From Hyphomicrobiales bacterium (lineage in GTDB: Bacteria > Pseudomonadota > Alphaproteobacteria > Rhizobiales > Rhizobiaceae), in the NCBI GenBank assembly GCA_017305925.1, contig JAFKJW010000197.1, positions 1 through 38,995 of the forward strand: 38,995 nucleotides of DNA, given 5' to 3'. The position numbers were made by a program, and so were the translations under genes. Shown piece after piece: positions 9,637-18,920 of this stretch (position 1 is the stretch's first letter; each line of letters starts with the position of its first letter). The notes beneath the pieces are model-generated. The model ran no database searches. It had not been told where the DNA came from and was given only the letters and a program-made list of their open reading frames with translations.

Positions 9637-10646
9637 GCGACGAGATGGAGCCGGACCAGACGATCCTGGAGACGCGCGGACTGGGCAAGCGCTTTTCCAT
9701 CGGCACGCGCTTCTCCAAGGAGGGACGCCGGGTGGTGCACGCCGTCGACAACGTCTCGCTGGCGGTGCGGCGCGGCGAGACGCTGGGGCTGGTGGGGGAG
9801 TCCGGCTGCGGCAAGTCGACCCTGGCGCGCTGCCTGGTCAGGCTTTACGACATCACCGACGGCCGTCTCCTGTTCGACGGCAACGACATCACCTCGCAAT
9901 CACTGGCCGAGCTCAGGCCGCTGCGCAGACGTCTCCAGATGGTGTTCCAGGACCCGTCCGCGTCGCTCAACCCGCGCCGCCGCGCCGGCGACCTGGTCGC
10001 CGAGCCGCTGCGCGTCCACACCAGGCTCGGCGCCGCCGGCATACGCGGCCGCGTCGCCGAGCTGTTCGAGCTGGTCGGACTCCTGCCGGATCACGTCGTG
10101 CGCTATCCGCACGAGTTCTCCGGCGGCCAGCGGCAGCGCGTCGGCATCGCCCGCGCCATCGCGCTCAACCCGGATCTGGTGGTGCTGGACGAGCCGGTTT
10201 CGGCGCTCGACGTCTCGGTGCAGGCGCAGATCGTCAATCTGCTCGCCGATCTTCAGGAGAAGCTGAAGCTGACCTACGTCTTCATCGCCCACGATCTGTC
10301 GGTCGTGCGGCAGGTCTCGAACCGCATCGCGGTGATGTATCTCGGCTCCATCGTGGAGGAAGGCCCCTCGGAGGAGGTGTTCTCCGCGCCGGCGCACCCC
10401 TACAGCCAGGCGCTGATCTCCGCCGTGCCGCTGGTGGAGACGACGCCCGGCGGACGGCGCAAGCGCATCATCCTGACGGGCGACGTGCCGAGCCCGCTCG
10501 ACCCGCCCGCCGGCTGCCGCTTTCATCCCCGCTGTCCGGTCGCGCAGGCGCGCTGCCGCGTGGAACGGCCCGCACTCATCGAACACCGGGCCGGCCGCAA
10601 GGTCGCCTGCCATTTTCCGGTGGCCGACGGTTCCGCCCGCCCCTGA
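9633..10646 (+). CDS. Peptide ABC transporter ATP-binding protein, DppF/OppF type
   Basis: 337 residues. Walker A is GESGCGKST, signature FSGGQRQRVGIARA, Walker B LVVLDEPVSALD and switch FIAHDLS. The oligo_HPY tail includes CRFHPRCPVAQARC. It is the second ATPase of the transporter and the last gene of the plus-strand peptide cluster. The start overlaps the preceding stop by 4 bp. The next gene (10671) is convergent with only 24 bp between the stops, and no obvious hairpin terminator is seen in that gap. Confidence 0.96.
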
Positions 10647-10670
10647 ACCAGCAACAGCGGCGAAGGCCGA

Positions 10671-11954
10671 TCAGCCCCCGCGCCGGCAGTTCACCCGGTC
10701 CGGCCGACCCGGCAGGCCCAGGCGCGCGTCGTTGCGGGCCCGTTCGGCCACGACCTTCCCGCGCGATATGACGAACAGGCGGTCGGGCCGCAGCCGCAGC
10801 GCCTCGGTCGGATCGCCGGCGTCCAGCACGACGAGCGAGGCCTTGTCCCCCACCTTCAGCCCATAGCCTTCCAGCCCGAGGATCCTGGCGTTCTCCTCCG
10901 TCACCATGCGGAAGCAGCGCTCCATCTCCTGCGGATGGGTCATCTGGGCGACATGCAGGCCCATGAAGGCAACGTCCAGCATGCAGGCGCGACCCAGCGA
11001 ATACCAGGGGTCCATGACGCAGTCCTGTCCCCAGCCCACGGTGATGCCCTGCGCCTGCATCTCCCTGACGCGCGTCAGGCCGCGCCGCTTGGGGAAGGTG
11101 TCGTGCCGGCCCTGAAGGGTGATGTTGATGAGCGCGTTGGAGATCGCCGTCATCCCCGATTCCGCCATCAACGGCAGCAGCTTGGAGACATAGTAGTTGT
11201 CCATCGAATGCATCGAGGTCAGGTGGCTTCCCGCCGCGCGGCCGCCGAGGCCGTGCCGCGTCACCTCCGCGGCAAGCGTCTCGACATGGCGGCTCATCGG
11301 GTCGTCGGTCTCGTCGCAATGGATGTCGAGCATCAGCCCGCGCTCGGCCGCGATGCGGGCCACGTCGCGCACGCTCTCGGCGCCGTCCGCCATGGTGCGC
11401 TCGAAATGCGGAATGCCGCCGACGACGTCGCAGCCCATGTCGAGCGCGCGGATCAGATTCTCGCGGCCGGTCCGGGTGCGATAGAGCCCGTCCTGGGGAA
11501 AGGCCACGAGCTGGAGATCGATATAGGGCGCCACCTGCCTTCGCACCTCCAGCATCGCCTCGACGCCGCGCAGGTGGTCGGGCGACGTGTCGACATGGCT
11601 GCGGATGGCGAGCAGCCCCATCGAGACCGCCCAGTCGCAGTAGCGCAACGCACGCTCGACCATCTCGTCGACCGCGGCGATCTCGCGCAGTTCGCCCCAG
11701 AGCGCGATCCCTTCCAGCAAGGTGCCGGAGGCGTTCACGCGCGGCAGTCCATAGGACAGGGTCGCATCCATATGGAAATGCGGGTCCACGAAAGGCGGCG
11801 TGACCAGATCACCGGAGGCGTCGATCACCCGCCCGGCCTGCTCCATCACAGACGGCTCGATCCGGCCCACTTCCGCGATGCGGTCCCCGCGGATGCCTAT
11901 ATCCGCGACTTTTCCATCGGGCAGCCTGCCCCGTTTCACGACAAGATCGAACAT
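10671..11954 (-). CDS. CodA-like amidohydrolase/deaminase, not canonical cytosine deaminase
   Basis: 427 residues from the ATG at 11954, chosen because GGGAG lies 8 nt upstream; the frame is open 31 codons further. Zinc ligands match E. coli CodA with an offset of two: His59 and His61 (HFH), His212 and the catalytic Glu215 (HCDE), Asp311 (GQDCVMDPWY). The cytosine-reading Gln156 of CodA is Gln154 here (AFPQ). However, the residue matching CodA Asp314 is Cys312, and the preceding His is Gln310. Substitution at CodA 314 is known to change substrate preference, so another cyclic amidine or amide may be the substrate. No signal peptide is visible. It converges on the peptide transporter and has its own 229-bp upstream region. 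Confidence 0.88.
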   Translation of the reverse strand: MFDLVVKRGRLPDGKVADIGIRGDRIAEVGRIEPSVMEQAGRVIDASGDLVTPPFVDPHFHMDATLSYGLPRVNASGTLLEGIALWGELREIAAVDEMVERALRYCDWAVSMGLLAIRSHVDTSPDHLRGVEAMLEVRRQVAPYIDLQLVAFPQDGLYRTRTGRENLIRALDMGCDVVGGIPHFERTMADGAESVRDVARIAAERGLMLDIHCDETDDPMSRHVETLAAEVTRHGLGGRAAGSHLTSMHSMDNYYVSKLLPLMAESGMTAISNALINITLQGRHDTFPKRRGLTRVREMQAQGITVGWGQDCVMDPWYSLGRACMLDVAFMGLHVAQMTHPQEMERCFRMVTEENARILGLEGYGLKVGDKASLVVLDAGDPTEALRLRPDRLFVISRGKVVAERARNDARLGLPGRPDRVNCRRGG

Positions 11955-12183
11955 AACGATGTCTCCCGATGGCCATGCAGTGGCAGGTATCGGCGGATGC
12001 AACCCATCTGCGCGGCGAAATGCAATCTCGGGCGCGACGTTTTTCACGCCTTATCGACGTCGCACCGCGCATCGGGGCCTGAAACCCGGGCGCGATCTCC
12101 CGCATGGCGGCGGCGGATGCGCCAATTCGCCGGCTGTCTTCAAATGCCCATCGAACCGGGAAGCGTGCCGGCGGCAGCCCGCG

Positions 12184-14142
12184 TCATACTTCCCGGCCGG
12201 CGAGAAAGCCTTCATAGACCGCTTCCTCGGCGGTGCGCGGAGAAAGACAATCGCCGGCGAGATGGACCGGAACGCCGATGCCGGCCAGCGCCGCCTCGAG
12301 ACCGGTCTCGGGCACGGGCACGCCGGCAAGCACGACCGTATCGACGCCTTCGCACAGGATGGGCGCGCCGGTCACCACATGCGACAGATAGGCCGTTCCG
12401 CCATCCACCCCGAACAGCCGCGCATACGGAATGACCTCCACGCCCAGCCCGTGCAGGATGCCGGCCCAATGATCGCGCAGATACATCTGCAGGTTCTGGC
12501 CGGCATGGGTGCCGTTCACCGCCAGCCGCACGCGGTGGCCGTTGCGCACCAGATGCTCGGCCATGCCCATGCCCACCCAGTCGCAGCGCCAGTCGGCGAC
12601 CAGCGCGTCGTTTCCCGGATTGGCACTGCCCGACAAGATGTCGACGGCATGCACCACATGCCCGCCTTCGGACATTTCGAGGGCCGGCGGTCCCGGCCGG
12701 GCGCCCGTGGCGAGAACGATCGCGTCGGGGGCAAGTGCTGCGACGTCCTCGCGCGTCATCGGGCTGTTGCGGCGGATTTCGATGCCGGGCCGATCAAGCT
12801 CATGCTCCAGGTTGGTGATCAGCCCGCCGAATTCGGCACGGCCCGGCAGGGCCTGGGCCGCGAGCGCCTGGCCGCCCAGCCGGGCGGCCGCCTCGCACAA
12901 GGTTACGCGATATCCGCGCCCGGCGGCGGTGACGGCGGCCTTCATGCCCGCCGGCCCGCCGCCGACGACCACCACATGGCCCCCCCGCGGCGCCGGCGAA
13001 GGCGCCTCGAACCTCCGTTCACGGCCGGTCTGCGGGGTCTGGATGCACGAGATCGGATTGCCCGCATGGAAATGGCCGATGCAGGCCTGGTTGCAGCCGA
13101 TGCAGGCGCGGATGTCGTCCAGGCGCCCTTCCCTCGCCTTGTTCGGCATCTCCGGGTCGGAAATCATCGCCCGCGTCATGCCGCAAAGATCGGCAAGGCC
13201 GTCGGCGAGCAGCCGCTCGGCGATCTGCGGCTGGTTGATGCGGCCGGCAACGAGCACCGGCGCGCCGATCGCCGCGCGCAGGGTGCCGGCCTGCGGCGCG
13301 ATATAGCCGGTCGCCACCTGCATGGGCGGAACGACGTGGATCGAGCCGCCGAGCCCGGCCATCGAGCCCATGGTGACGTTGACGTAGTCGATCGCGCCGA
13401 GCCGGACGAGATCGGAGCAGATCCGCGTCATCTCGGCCGGCTGCAATCCGTCGGCCTCCACCTCGTCGATCGAAATCCTCACGCCGATGACGATCTCGTC
13501 GCCGGCCGCTGCGCGGGCCCGGCGCAGCGAGTCCAAAAGGAAGCGCAAGCGGCCGTCATGATCGCCTCCCCAGGCATCGGTTCGCAGGTTCACCCTCGGG
13601 TTCAGGAACTGGGCGAAAAGCAGCCCATGGCTCGCCAGAAGCTCGACGCCGTCGAAACCGGCCTGCGCATAGCGGCGCGCGGCCTCGCCTGCCGCCTCGA
13701 CGAGTTCCAGCACCATGTCTTCCGGCATGGCCCGCGGCATCGTGTGGAACCGATTGTCGGCGACCGCCGACGGCGCATAGGCGACGTCGCGCAGGCCGTT
13801 GCGCATCCGGCGCGACACCCGGCCGGAATGCGAGAGCTGGCCGAAGATGGAGGCGCCTTCCCGATGAACGGCGTCGGCGAGCCGGGCGAAAGCCGGGATC
13901 GCATCGTCGGTATCGATATGCAGGTCCGGCGCGTCGGCGAAGGATGTCTCGTGAAAGCGCGCGGATTCGACGATGATCAGGCCCGCGCCGCCACGCGCCC
14001 TTGCCTGGTGGTATGCGATCATGTCGGCGCCGGGCCGGTGACCCTGCGCGAGATAGGTCTGATGGCCGGTCGACGCTATGCGGTTGCGCAGCAGCCTGCC
14101 CCGCAGCGCGAGAGGGGAAAAAAGCCGCGGCGTCGCGTTCAC
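12184..14142 (-). CDS. Old yellow enzyme/FAD-NAD(P) fusion oxidoreductase (2,4-dienoyl-CoA reductase type)
   Basis: 652 residues from a GTG start that overlaps the preceding stop by 4 bp (GTGA). The N-terminal FMN-binding TIM barrel covers about residues 5-335. The four cysteines Cys347, Cys350, Cys354 and Cys366 have the C-x2-C-x3-C-x11-C spacing that holds the 4Fe-4S cluster in 2,4-dienoyl-CoA reductase and trimethylamine dehydrogenase. A FAD/NAD(P) Rossmann domain follows (VVVVGGGPAGMKAA, about 383-396). Electrons should pass NAD(P)H to FAD, Fe-S and FMN to an activated double bond, or the reverse in an N-demethylation. It is the last gene of the catabolic operon that also supplies CoA ligation, dehydrogenation and hydration, so an unsaturated CoA ester or an N-methylated substrate are both plausible. 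Confidence 0.93.
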   Translation of the reverse strand: MNATPRLFSPLALRGRLLRNRIASTGHQTYLAQGHRPGADMIAYHQARARGGAGLIIVESARFHETSFADAPDLHIDTDDAIPAFARLADAVHREGASIFGQLSHSGRVSRRMRNGLRDVAYAPSAVADNRFHTMPRAMPEDMVLELVEAAGEAARRYAQAGFDGVELLASHGLLFAQFLNPRVNLRTDAWGGDHDGRLRFLLDSLRRARAAAGDEIVIGVRISIDEVEADGLQPAEMTRICSDLVRLGAIDYVNVTMGSMAGLGGSIHVVPPMQVATGYIAPQAGTLRAAIGAPVLVAGRINQPQIAERLLADGLADLCGMTRAMISDPEMPNKAREGRLDDIRACIGCNQACIGHFHAGNPISCIQTPQTGRERRFEAPSPAPRGGHVVVVGGGPAGMKAAVTAAGRGYRVTLCEAAARLGGQALAAQALPGRAEFGGLITNLEHELDRPGIEIRRNSPMTREDVAALAPDAIVLATGARPGPPALEMSEGGHVVHAVDILSGSANPGNDALVADWRCDWVGMGMAEHLVRNGHRVRLAVNGTHAGQNLQMYLRDHWAGILHGLGVEVIPYARLFGVDGGTAYLSHVVTGAPILCEGVDTVVLAGVPVPETGLEAALAGIGVPVHLAGDCLSPRTAEEAVYEGFLAGREV

Positions 14143-14981
14143 GGCGGCTGCCCGACGGCGCCCGCATTGCGCCGCTCGCGCCAGGCGATCGCCTCCTTCA
14201 GACCAAGCTCGCGGCGAATCCTGTTGAACTCCGTCCGCTCCGGGCCGCCGGCCGCTTCGACGTTGATGTCGATCTCCAGCGCATGCAGCAGGGACTGCCT
14301 CATTCCCATCGCCTCGTAGGTGCGGTTGACCGCCGCCTTGGTCAGGCGGACCGCGTCCGCGCCGCCGGCGGCGATCGAGCGCGCCAGCCCGAACGCCTCC
14401 TGGCGCAGCCGGTCGGGCTCGACGACACGGTTGACGAGACCGAACGCGCAGGCACGGTCGGCGTCCAGGTCGTCGATGCCGGCCAGAAGCAGCTCCTTGG
14501 CCTGCTTCGGCCCGGTCATCCAGGGGAGAAGCAGCGCGACGATGCCGGAGCCGAAACGCACTTCCGGCTCGCCCATCCTGGCGCCGCGCGCGGCAATGGA
14601 CACGTCGCATGCCAGCGCGAGCTCGAACGCTCCTCCGATGCAGGCGCCGTGGATGGCGGCGATCGTCGGCTTCGGGCTGTCCCAGAAGCGCATGATGACG
14701 CCGAAGTCGGCCTCGAGGATGCGCCGCCACTGTTGCGGCGTGGTCTCGCCGCGCGCGGCCGATTCCTTGAGGTCGAACCCGGCGGAAAAAGCCCGCCCCT
14801 CGCCCGAGACGACGATGGCGCGCACGGCCGCGTCGGCCTCCAGCAGGTCCATCGCGCGATGCAGTTCGGCGATCATCGCGGAATTGATCGCATTGAGGAC
14901 TTCCGGGCGATCGAGGCGGAGGTCGGCTATGCCGCCGGCCACCTCCACCTTGATCGTATCGAATGTCAGCGCGTTCGCCAT
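14139..14981 (-). CDS. Enoyl-CoA hydratase/isomerase family protein (crotonase fold)
   Basis: 280 residues. The oxyanion hole is formed by the segments around AFSAGFDLKE and IHGACIGGAFELAL. Glu120 (GGAFELALACD) and Glu140 (GEPEVRFG) align with Glu144 and Glu164 of rat mitochondrial hydratase, so hydratase or dehydratase activity is expected. It acts on a cytoplasmic CoA ester, probably the product of the acyl-CoA dehydrogenase encoded three to four genes upstream. It overlaps the oxidoreductase gene by 4 bp and follows the binding-protein gene after a 72-bp gap containing a strong hairpin. Carnitinyl-CoA dehydratase-like activity is an alternative within the family. Confidence 0.93.
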   Translation of the reverse strand: MANALTFDTIKVEVAGGIADLRLDRPEVLNAINSAMIAELHRAMDLLEADAAVRAIVVSGEGRAFSAGFDLKESAARGETTPQQWRRILEADFGVIMRFWDSPKPTIAAIHGACIGGAFELALACDVSIAARGARMGEPEVRFGSGIVALLLPWMTGPKQAKELLLAGIDDLDADRACAFGLVNRVVEPDRLRQEAFGLARSIAAGGADAVRLTKAAVNRTYEAMGMRQSLLHALEIDINVEAAGGPERTEFNRIRRELGLKEAIAWRERRNAGAVGQPP

Positions 14982-15021
14982 CTTACGGACCTTGCCGGCC
15001 GGTTTCCGATTTCTCCAGAGA

Positions 15022-15047
15022 GGACGGGCCGGACAGCCGGCCCGTCC
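15022..15047. terminator. 11-bp GC hairpin between binding-protein and hydratase genes
   Basis: GGACGGGCCGG (15022-15032) and CCGGCCCGTCC (15037-15047) are exact reverse complements around a 4-nt loop. In the direction of transcription (minus) it begins 7 nt after the binding-protein stop codon and no U-tract follows. It is therefore more likely an mRNA-stabilising or partial-attenuation hairpin that raises the binding-protein level over the downstream enzymes, as seen in other ABC operons, than a full terminator. Confidence 0.7.
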
Positions 15048-15053
15048 CAGGGC

Positions 15054-16115
15054 TCATGACAGCATGAATTTCTGCCATTCCTCTTCCCATTTGCTCCAGT
15101 ACTTCGCGACCTCCTCGTCGTTGAAGATCACCTCGACCTTGGTGTTGTCGGGATGGGTGACCATGAACTTCGCCTGCTCGGGCGACGCCGTCGCGGCGGC
15201 GGTTCCGAGCACCGGGCCGTAAGTCCCGATCGGAACGAGGCGCTCCTGGGCCTCCTGGGTGATCGCGTAACCGATCACCTGCATGGCCAGCTCGCGGTAG
15301 GGCGTGCCCTTCGGCACGACGAAGGCGTTGCCCCAGGCGATCGCGTCCCTGAACGTCATCGAGACCGGGCTCCCCTCGCGCATGGCGTCGTTGATACGGC
15401 CGCTCCATGCCAGGGCCATCGTGACCTCCCCGGTCGAGAGCAGCTGCGGGGCCTGCGCGCCCGACGTCCACCAGACGGTGATGTTCGGCTTCAGTTCGGC
15501 GATCTTGGCCATCGCCATCTTCACCTTCTCGTCCGTCGCCGGATAGATTTCGTTGGCGGCGACGCCGGCCGCCCGGAGCGCCGCCTCGTAATTGTAGTAG
15601 AGCCGGCCATAGAGGCTGCGCGCGCCCGGGAAATCCTTGACGTTCCAGAAGTCCGCCCACCCCTGCGGCTCCTTACCCTCGGGAAAGGCCTGCGTGTTGA
15701 AAGCCAGGACCGAAGCGCCGGTGCTCGTATAGACGCCGTACTCCGTCTTCCAGTACGGCTCCAGATGATCGGCCTTGACGATCGAGTAGTCGATCGGTTC
15801 GAGCACGCCCGCGTCGCGGCCCTGGTAGATGAACTGGCCGCCGACATCGACAAGATCCCACTCGACCGCCTTCGCCTCGACCATCGCCTTCACCTTCGCA
15901 TAGCTGATCGGCGATACGTTCAGTATCTCGACCGCGTTCGCTTCCGAGAACGGGTCCATGAAAGCCTTCTTCTCGGTCTCCGAGAGCGACCCGCCCCACG
16001 AGCAGAACGTGAACGGCCGGTTCTGCGCGCCAGCGGATCGAACGAGGCCGCCGGGCGCCACACCCAGAATGCCGAGCGCTGCGGCCGATTTCAGGACGTT
16101 ACGACGATGTATCAT
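15054..16115 (-). CDS. ABC transporter substrate-binding protein, PotD/family 1 type, Tat-exported
   Basis: 353 residues from the ATG preceded by GGGAGGA at 6 nt; an upstream in-frame ATG ten codons earlier lacks this. The N-terminus MIHRRNVLKSAAALG carries a twin-arginine motif followed by a hydrophobic segment and an AGA cleavage site, so export folded through Tat is likely. The mature protein has the PotD-like fold features (RPFTFCSWGGSLS near the start, AYLSTG-like and EVTMALAWSGR later). It delivers a small solute, classically polyamines, but related proteins bind carboxylates, betaines or opines. Its genes sit among CoA-metabolism genes rather than polyamine genes, which argues for an organic acid or amine-carboxylate. 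Confidence 0.93.
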   Translation of the reverse strand: MIHRRNVLKSAAALGILGVAPGGLVRSAGAQNRPFTFCSWGGSLSETEKKAFMDPFSEANAVEILNVSPISYAKVKAMVEAKAVEWDLVDVGGQFIYQGRDAGVLEPIDYSIVKADHLEPYWKTEYGVYTSTGASVLAFNTQAFPEGKEPQGWADFWNVKDFPGARSLYGRLYYNYEAALRAAGVAANEIYPATDEKVKMAMAKIAELKPNITVWWTSGAQAPQLLSTGEVTMALAWSGRINDAMREGSPVSMTFRDAIAWGNAFVVPKGTPYRELAMQVIGYAITQEAQERLVPIGTYGPVLGTAAATASPEQAKFMVTHPDNTKVEVIFNDEEVAKYWSKWEEEWQKFMLS

Positions 16116-16141
16116 GGACGTTCCTCCCACTTCGGGTTGAG

Positions 16142-17230
16142 TCACGACGGCTTCTTCTCCGGAAGCAGACGTGCTTTGGCCGGATCCCAGGTGATCCGGA
16201 TTCGGGCCCCCACCTCATGCGGCGGGGCGTTCATCCTGCGCATCCAGACCGTCTGGCCGGTGCTCATCCGCAGGCGCGTCGCAACGAGTTCTCCGAGGTA
16301 GACCGTTTCCTCGACGACGGCTTCCAGGCCGGGCTCGCCGTCGGCGGCCGGACGGACCGCCTCCGGCCGGGCGAGCAGCAGGGCGGGGCCGGGACCGGGA
16401 AGGTCATCGCCCTGCGACTGCGACCGGAGGGCTTCCGGGCCGTCCACCGTGAAGCTCGCCCGATCGTCTCGAACCTCGTCGATATGCACCGGAAGCAGGT
16501 TCGACTCGCCGAGGAAGCTCGCGCTATAGGCATTGCGCGGCCGGTCGTAGAGCTCATGCGGCGTCCCGATCTGCTCGATGCGGCCGTCGCGCATGATCGC
16601 GACGCGGTCGGACATGACCAGCGCCTCCTCCTGGTCGTGCGTGACGTAGATGGTCGTGCGCGGCTTTTCGTTGTGCAGCCTGCGTATTTCGAGTTGCACA
16701 TGCTTGCGCAACTGCCGGTCGAGGGCACCCAGCGGCTCGTCCATCAGGAGCAGGTCCGGCTCGATGACCATCGCCCGGGCCAGGGCGACGCGCTGCTGCT
16801 GGCCGCCGGACAGCTGGTTGATCGCGCGTGCGCCGAAGTCGCCGAGCTGGACCAGGCCCAGAGCCGTGTCGACGCGCGCGCGCAGCTCCGCATCCGCAAC
16901 GCGCCGCACCCGCAGCCCATAGGCGACGTTCTCGAATACGTCGAGATGGGGAAACAGCGCATAGTTCTGGAACACCATTCCGACATTGCGGGCACGCGGC
17001 GGCAAGGCCGTCACGTCCCTGGAGCCGATGACCACCTGCCCGCCGTCCGGGTCGAGGAAGCCGGCCGCGATGTTGAGGAGCGTCGTCTTGCCCGATCCGC
17101 TCGGACCGAGCAGCGTCAGGAACTCGCCGGGCTCGATCTCCAGGTCGAGCGGGCGCAGCGCCCTGACGGCCCCGTAGCTCTTGCTCACCTGCCGGAAGGA
17201 GACGCCGTGCATGCCTGCGCTCATCGTCAT
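16142..17230 (-). CDS. ABC transporter ATP-binding protein, PotA type
   Basis: 362 residues starting at the ATG that overlaps the permease stop by 4 bp (ATGA). Walker A is [10 protein letters not shown]-loop FQNYALFPH, signature [14 protein letters not shown], Walker [13 protein letters not shown] and switch [14 protein letters not shown] domain fills roughly residues 270-355 (for example ESNLLPVHI, then [17 protein letters not shown]). This is the energising subunit of the Pot-type importer encoded by this operon. The gap to the binding-protein gene is 26 bp. Confidence 0.95.
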   Translation of the reverse strand: MTMSAGMHGVSFRQVSKSYGAVRALRPLDLEIEPGEFLTLLGPSGSGKTTLLNIAAGFLDPDGGQVVIGSRDVTALPPRARNVGMVFQNYALFPHLDVFENVAYGLRVRRVADAELRARVDTALGLVQLGDFGARAINQLSGGQQQRVALARAMVIEPDLLLMDEPLGALDRQLRKHVQLEIRRLHNEKPRTTIYVTHDQEEALVMSDRVAIMRDGRIEQIGTPHELYDRPRNAYSASFLGESNLLPVHIDEVRDDRASFTVDGPEALRSQSQGDDLPGPGPALLLARPEAVRPAADGEPGLEAVVEETVYLGELVATRLRMSTGQTVWMRRMNAPPHEVGARIRITWDPAKARLLPEKKPS

Positions 17231-18039
17231 GCGTCCTCCGCCGCGGCCGTTGCCGCGTTCCGCGCCGCGGCCCGGCGCGCGAGCACGAAGAGCACCATCG
17301 TCAGGGCCAGGATGACCGTCGAGGCGACAGCGGCGACGGGCGTGAACTCGAACCGGATCTGCTCCCAAAGCTTCACCGGCAGGGTCTTGGCGCCGTAGCC
17401 GGCGATGAAGATCGAGATGACCACCTCGTCGAAAGACGTCACGAAAGCGAAGGTGGCGCCGCCGGCGAGGCCGGGCAGGATCGCCGGAAACGTCACCGTG
17501 CGGAACACCCGCCACGGCCCGGCGCCGAGCCCTTCGGCCGCGCGAACCAGGTTGGGGTCGAGGCGCTTCAGGGAAACGCCGACATTGAGCACCACGAAGG
17601 GAAGGCACAGCAGGGCGTGGCTGAGCGCGAGCCCGGCGGCCGTGCCGTAGAGGCCGATCGTCCGGGTCACGTAATAGAGCGATATGCTGATCATGATGAC
17701 CGGCACGATCAGCGGTGAAAGCACGAGCCCGACCGCCAGGGACCTCGTCGCCGGCGGGAGCCGCTCGATGCCGAGCGCGGCGCTGGTGCCGATCGCCACC
17801 GAGAACACGGTCGCGAGCACCGCCACCTCGACGCTGTTGGCAAGCGCCGAGATCCAGCTCGGGTCGTGGAAAAACTGGCCGTACCATCTGAAGCTGTAGA
17901 CCGCGGGAGGGATCTTGATGAACGAGGCGTCGTTCATCGAGGCCGGCACGACGGCGAAGATGGGCATGACCAGAAACGCCAGCACCAGGCCGCCCGCGAC
18001 CTCGCCGAGAACCGGGCGCCCCTGGCTGCGGCGGCTCAT
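17227..18039 (-). CDS. ABC transporter permease, PotC type
   Basis: 270 residues starting MSRRSQGRPVLGEVAGGLVL, overlapping the other permease by 4 bp. Six hydrophobic segments are visible, and the EAA loop (AAEGLGAGPWRVFRTVTFPAI) near residue 175 docks the ATPase. PotC-like features include MNDASFIKIPPAVYSFRWYGQFF after the first membrane segment. The open frame runs far upstream of this start but enters the neighbouring gene, so the ATGA start is preferred. Confidence 0.94.
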   Translation of the reverse strand: MSRRSQGRPVLGEVAGGLVLAFLVMPIFAVVPASMNDASFIKIPPAVYSFRWYGQFFHDPSWISALANSVEVAVLATVFSVAIGTSAALGIERLPPATRSLAVGLVLSPLIVPVIMISISLYYVTRTIGLYGTAAGLALSHALLCLPFVVLNVGVSLKRLDPNLVRAAEGLGAGPWRVFRTVTFPAILPGLAGGATFAFVTSFDEVVISIFIAGYGAKTLPVKLWEQIRFEFTPVAAVASTVILALTMVLFVLARRAAARNAATAAAEDA

Positions 18040-18920
18040 TTCATCACCATCACGGAGCCGATGGCGACGAAGCGGGAGGTCAAGAGCAGCACCGCCAGCA
18101 CCATGAGGAGAAGGATGAACGAAGCGGCGGCGGCCATCGGCCACACCAGGCGTTCGTTCACGAAGCTGTCGATCAGCATGGCGGCGGTAAGGTTCTGCGG
18201 TCCGCCGAGAAGCGCCGGCGTAATGAAGAAGCCGAGGGCGAGCAGGAAGACGAACGCAGCACCGGCCATCACGCCGGGCATGGTAAGCGGCAGGAAGACG
18301 CGCAGGAAGGTGGTGCGCGACGACGCGCCGAGACCGTCGCTGGCAAGCAGCAGCCGGCGGTCGACCTTCAGCATCGAGGCATAGATCGGCAGGATCGCAT
18401 AGGGCAGCAGCACATGCACCATGCCGACATGGACGCTGAACTGGTTGAACAGCAGCCGCAGCGGCTGGTGCGTCGCGCCGACCGCCATGAGCAGATTGTT
18501 GACCGGCCCGTTCCGCTCCAGCAGCAGCATCCAGCTGAACGTGCGGACGAGGATGCTGATCCAGAACGGAAGCAAGACGCAGTAGAGCGCGACGCTGAAC
18601 CAGAAGCCGCGGACCCGCGTCAAAAGCCAGGCGGCCGGGTAGGCCAGCAACGTGCATATGACCGTGACGACGACCGCCAGCAGCAGCGTGTTGACGAAGA
18701 CGCTCCGGAACACCTCGCTTTCGGCGAGCGCCCGATAGGCCGCCGTCGGGCCTTCCGGCGAACTCAGGCTCAGGACAAGGAGCTGACCGAGCGGCCACAG
18801 GAACCACCCGGCGAGAAACAATGTGGCGGGCAGCAGCAACGCGGCCGTCATGACCGCCCGCGCGGCGCGCTGGCTGCGCGCGGCGGCCGGCGGCGGGGAT
18901 GCCGTTCCCGCCAGGATCAT
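18036..18920 (-). CDS. ABC transporter permease, PotB type
   Basis: 294 residues. After a short basic N-terminus the first membrane segment spans about residues 24-48, and six segments are visible overall. The EAA loop (ASDGLGASSRTTFLRVFLPLTMPG) lies near residue 195. It pairs with the PotC-type subunit. The gene overlaps both the acyl-CoA dehydrogenase upstream and the second permease downstream by 4 bp, so transporter and enzyme genes are tightly coupled in one transcript. Confidence 0.94.
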   Translation of the reverse strand: MILAGTASPPPAAARSQRAARAVMTAALLLPATLFLAGWFLWPLGQLLVLSLSSPEGPTAAYRALAESEVFRSVFVNTLLLAVVVTVICTLLAYPAAWLLTRVRGFWFSVALYCVLLPFWISILVRTFSWMLLLERNGPVNNLLMAVGATHQPLRLLFNQFSVHVGMVHVLLPYAILPIYASMLKVDRRLLLASDGLGASSRTTFLRVFLPLTMPGVMAGAAFVFLLALGFFITPALLGGPQNLTAAMLIDSFVNERLVWPMAAAASFILLLMVLAVLLLTSRFVAIGSVMVMK

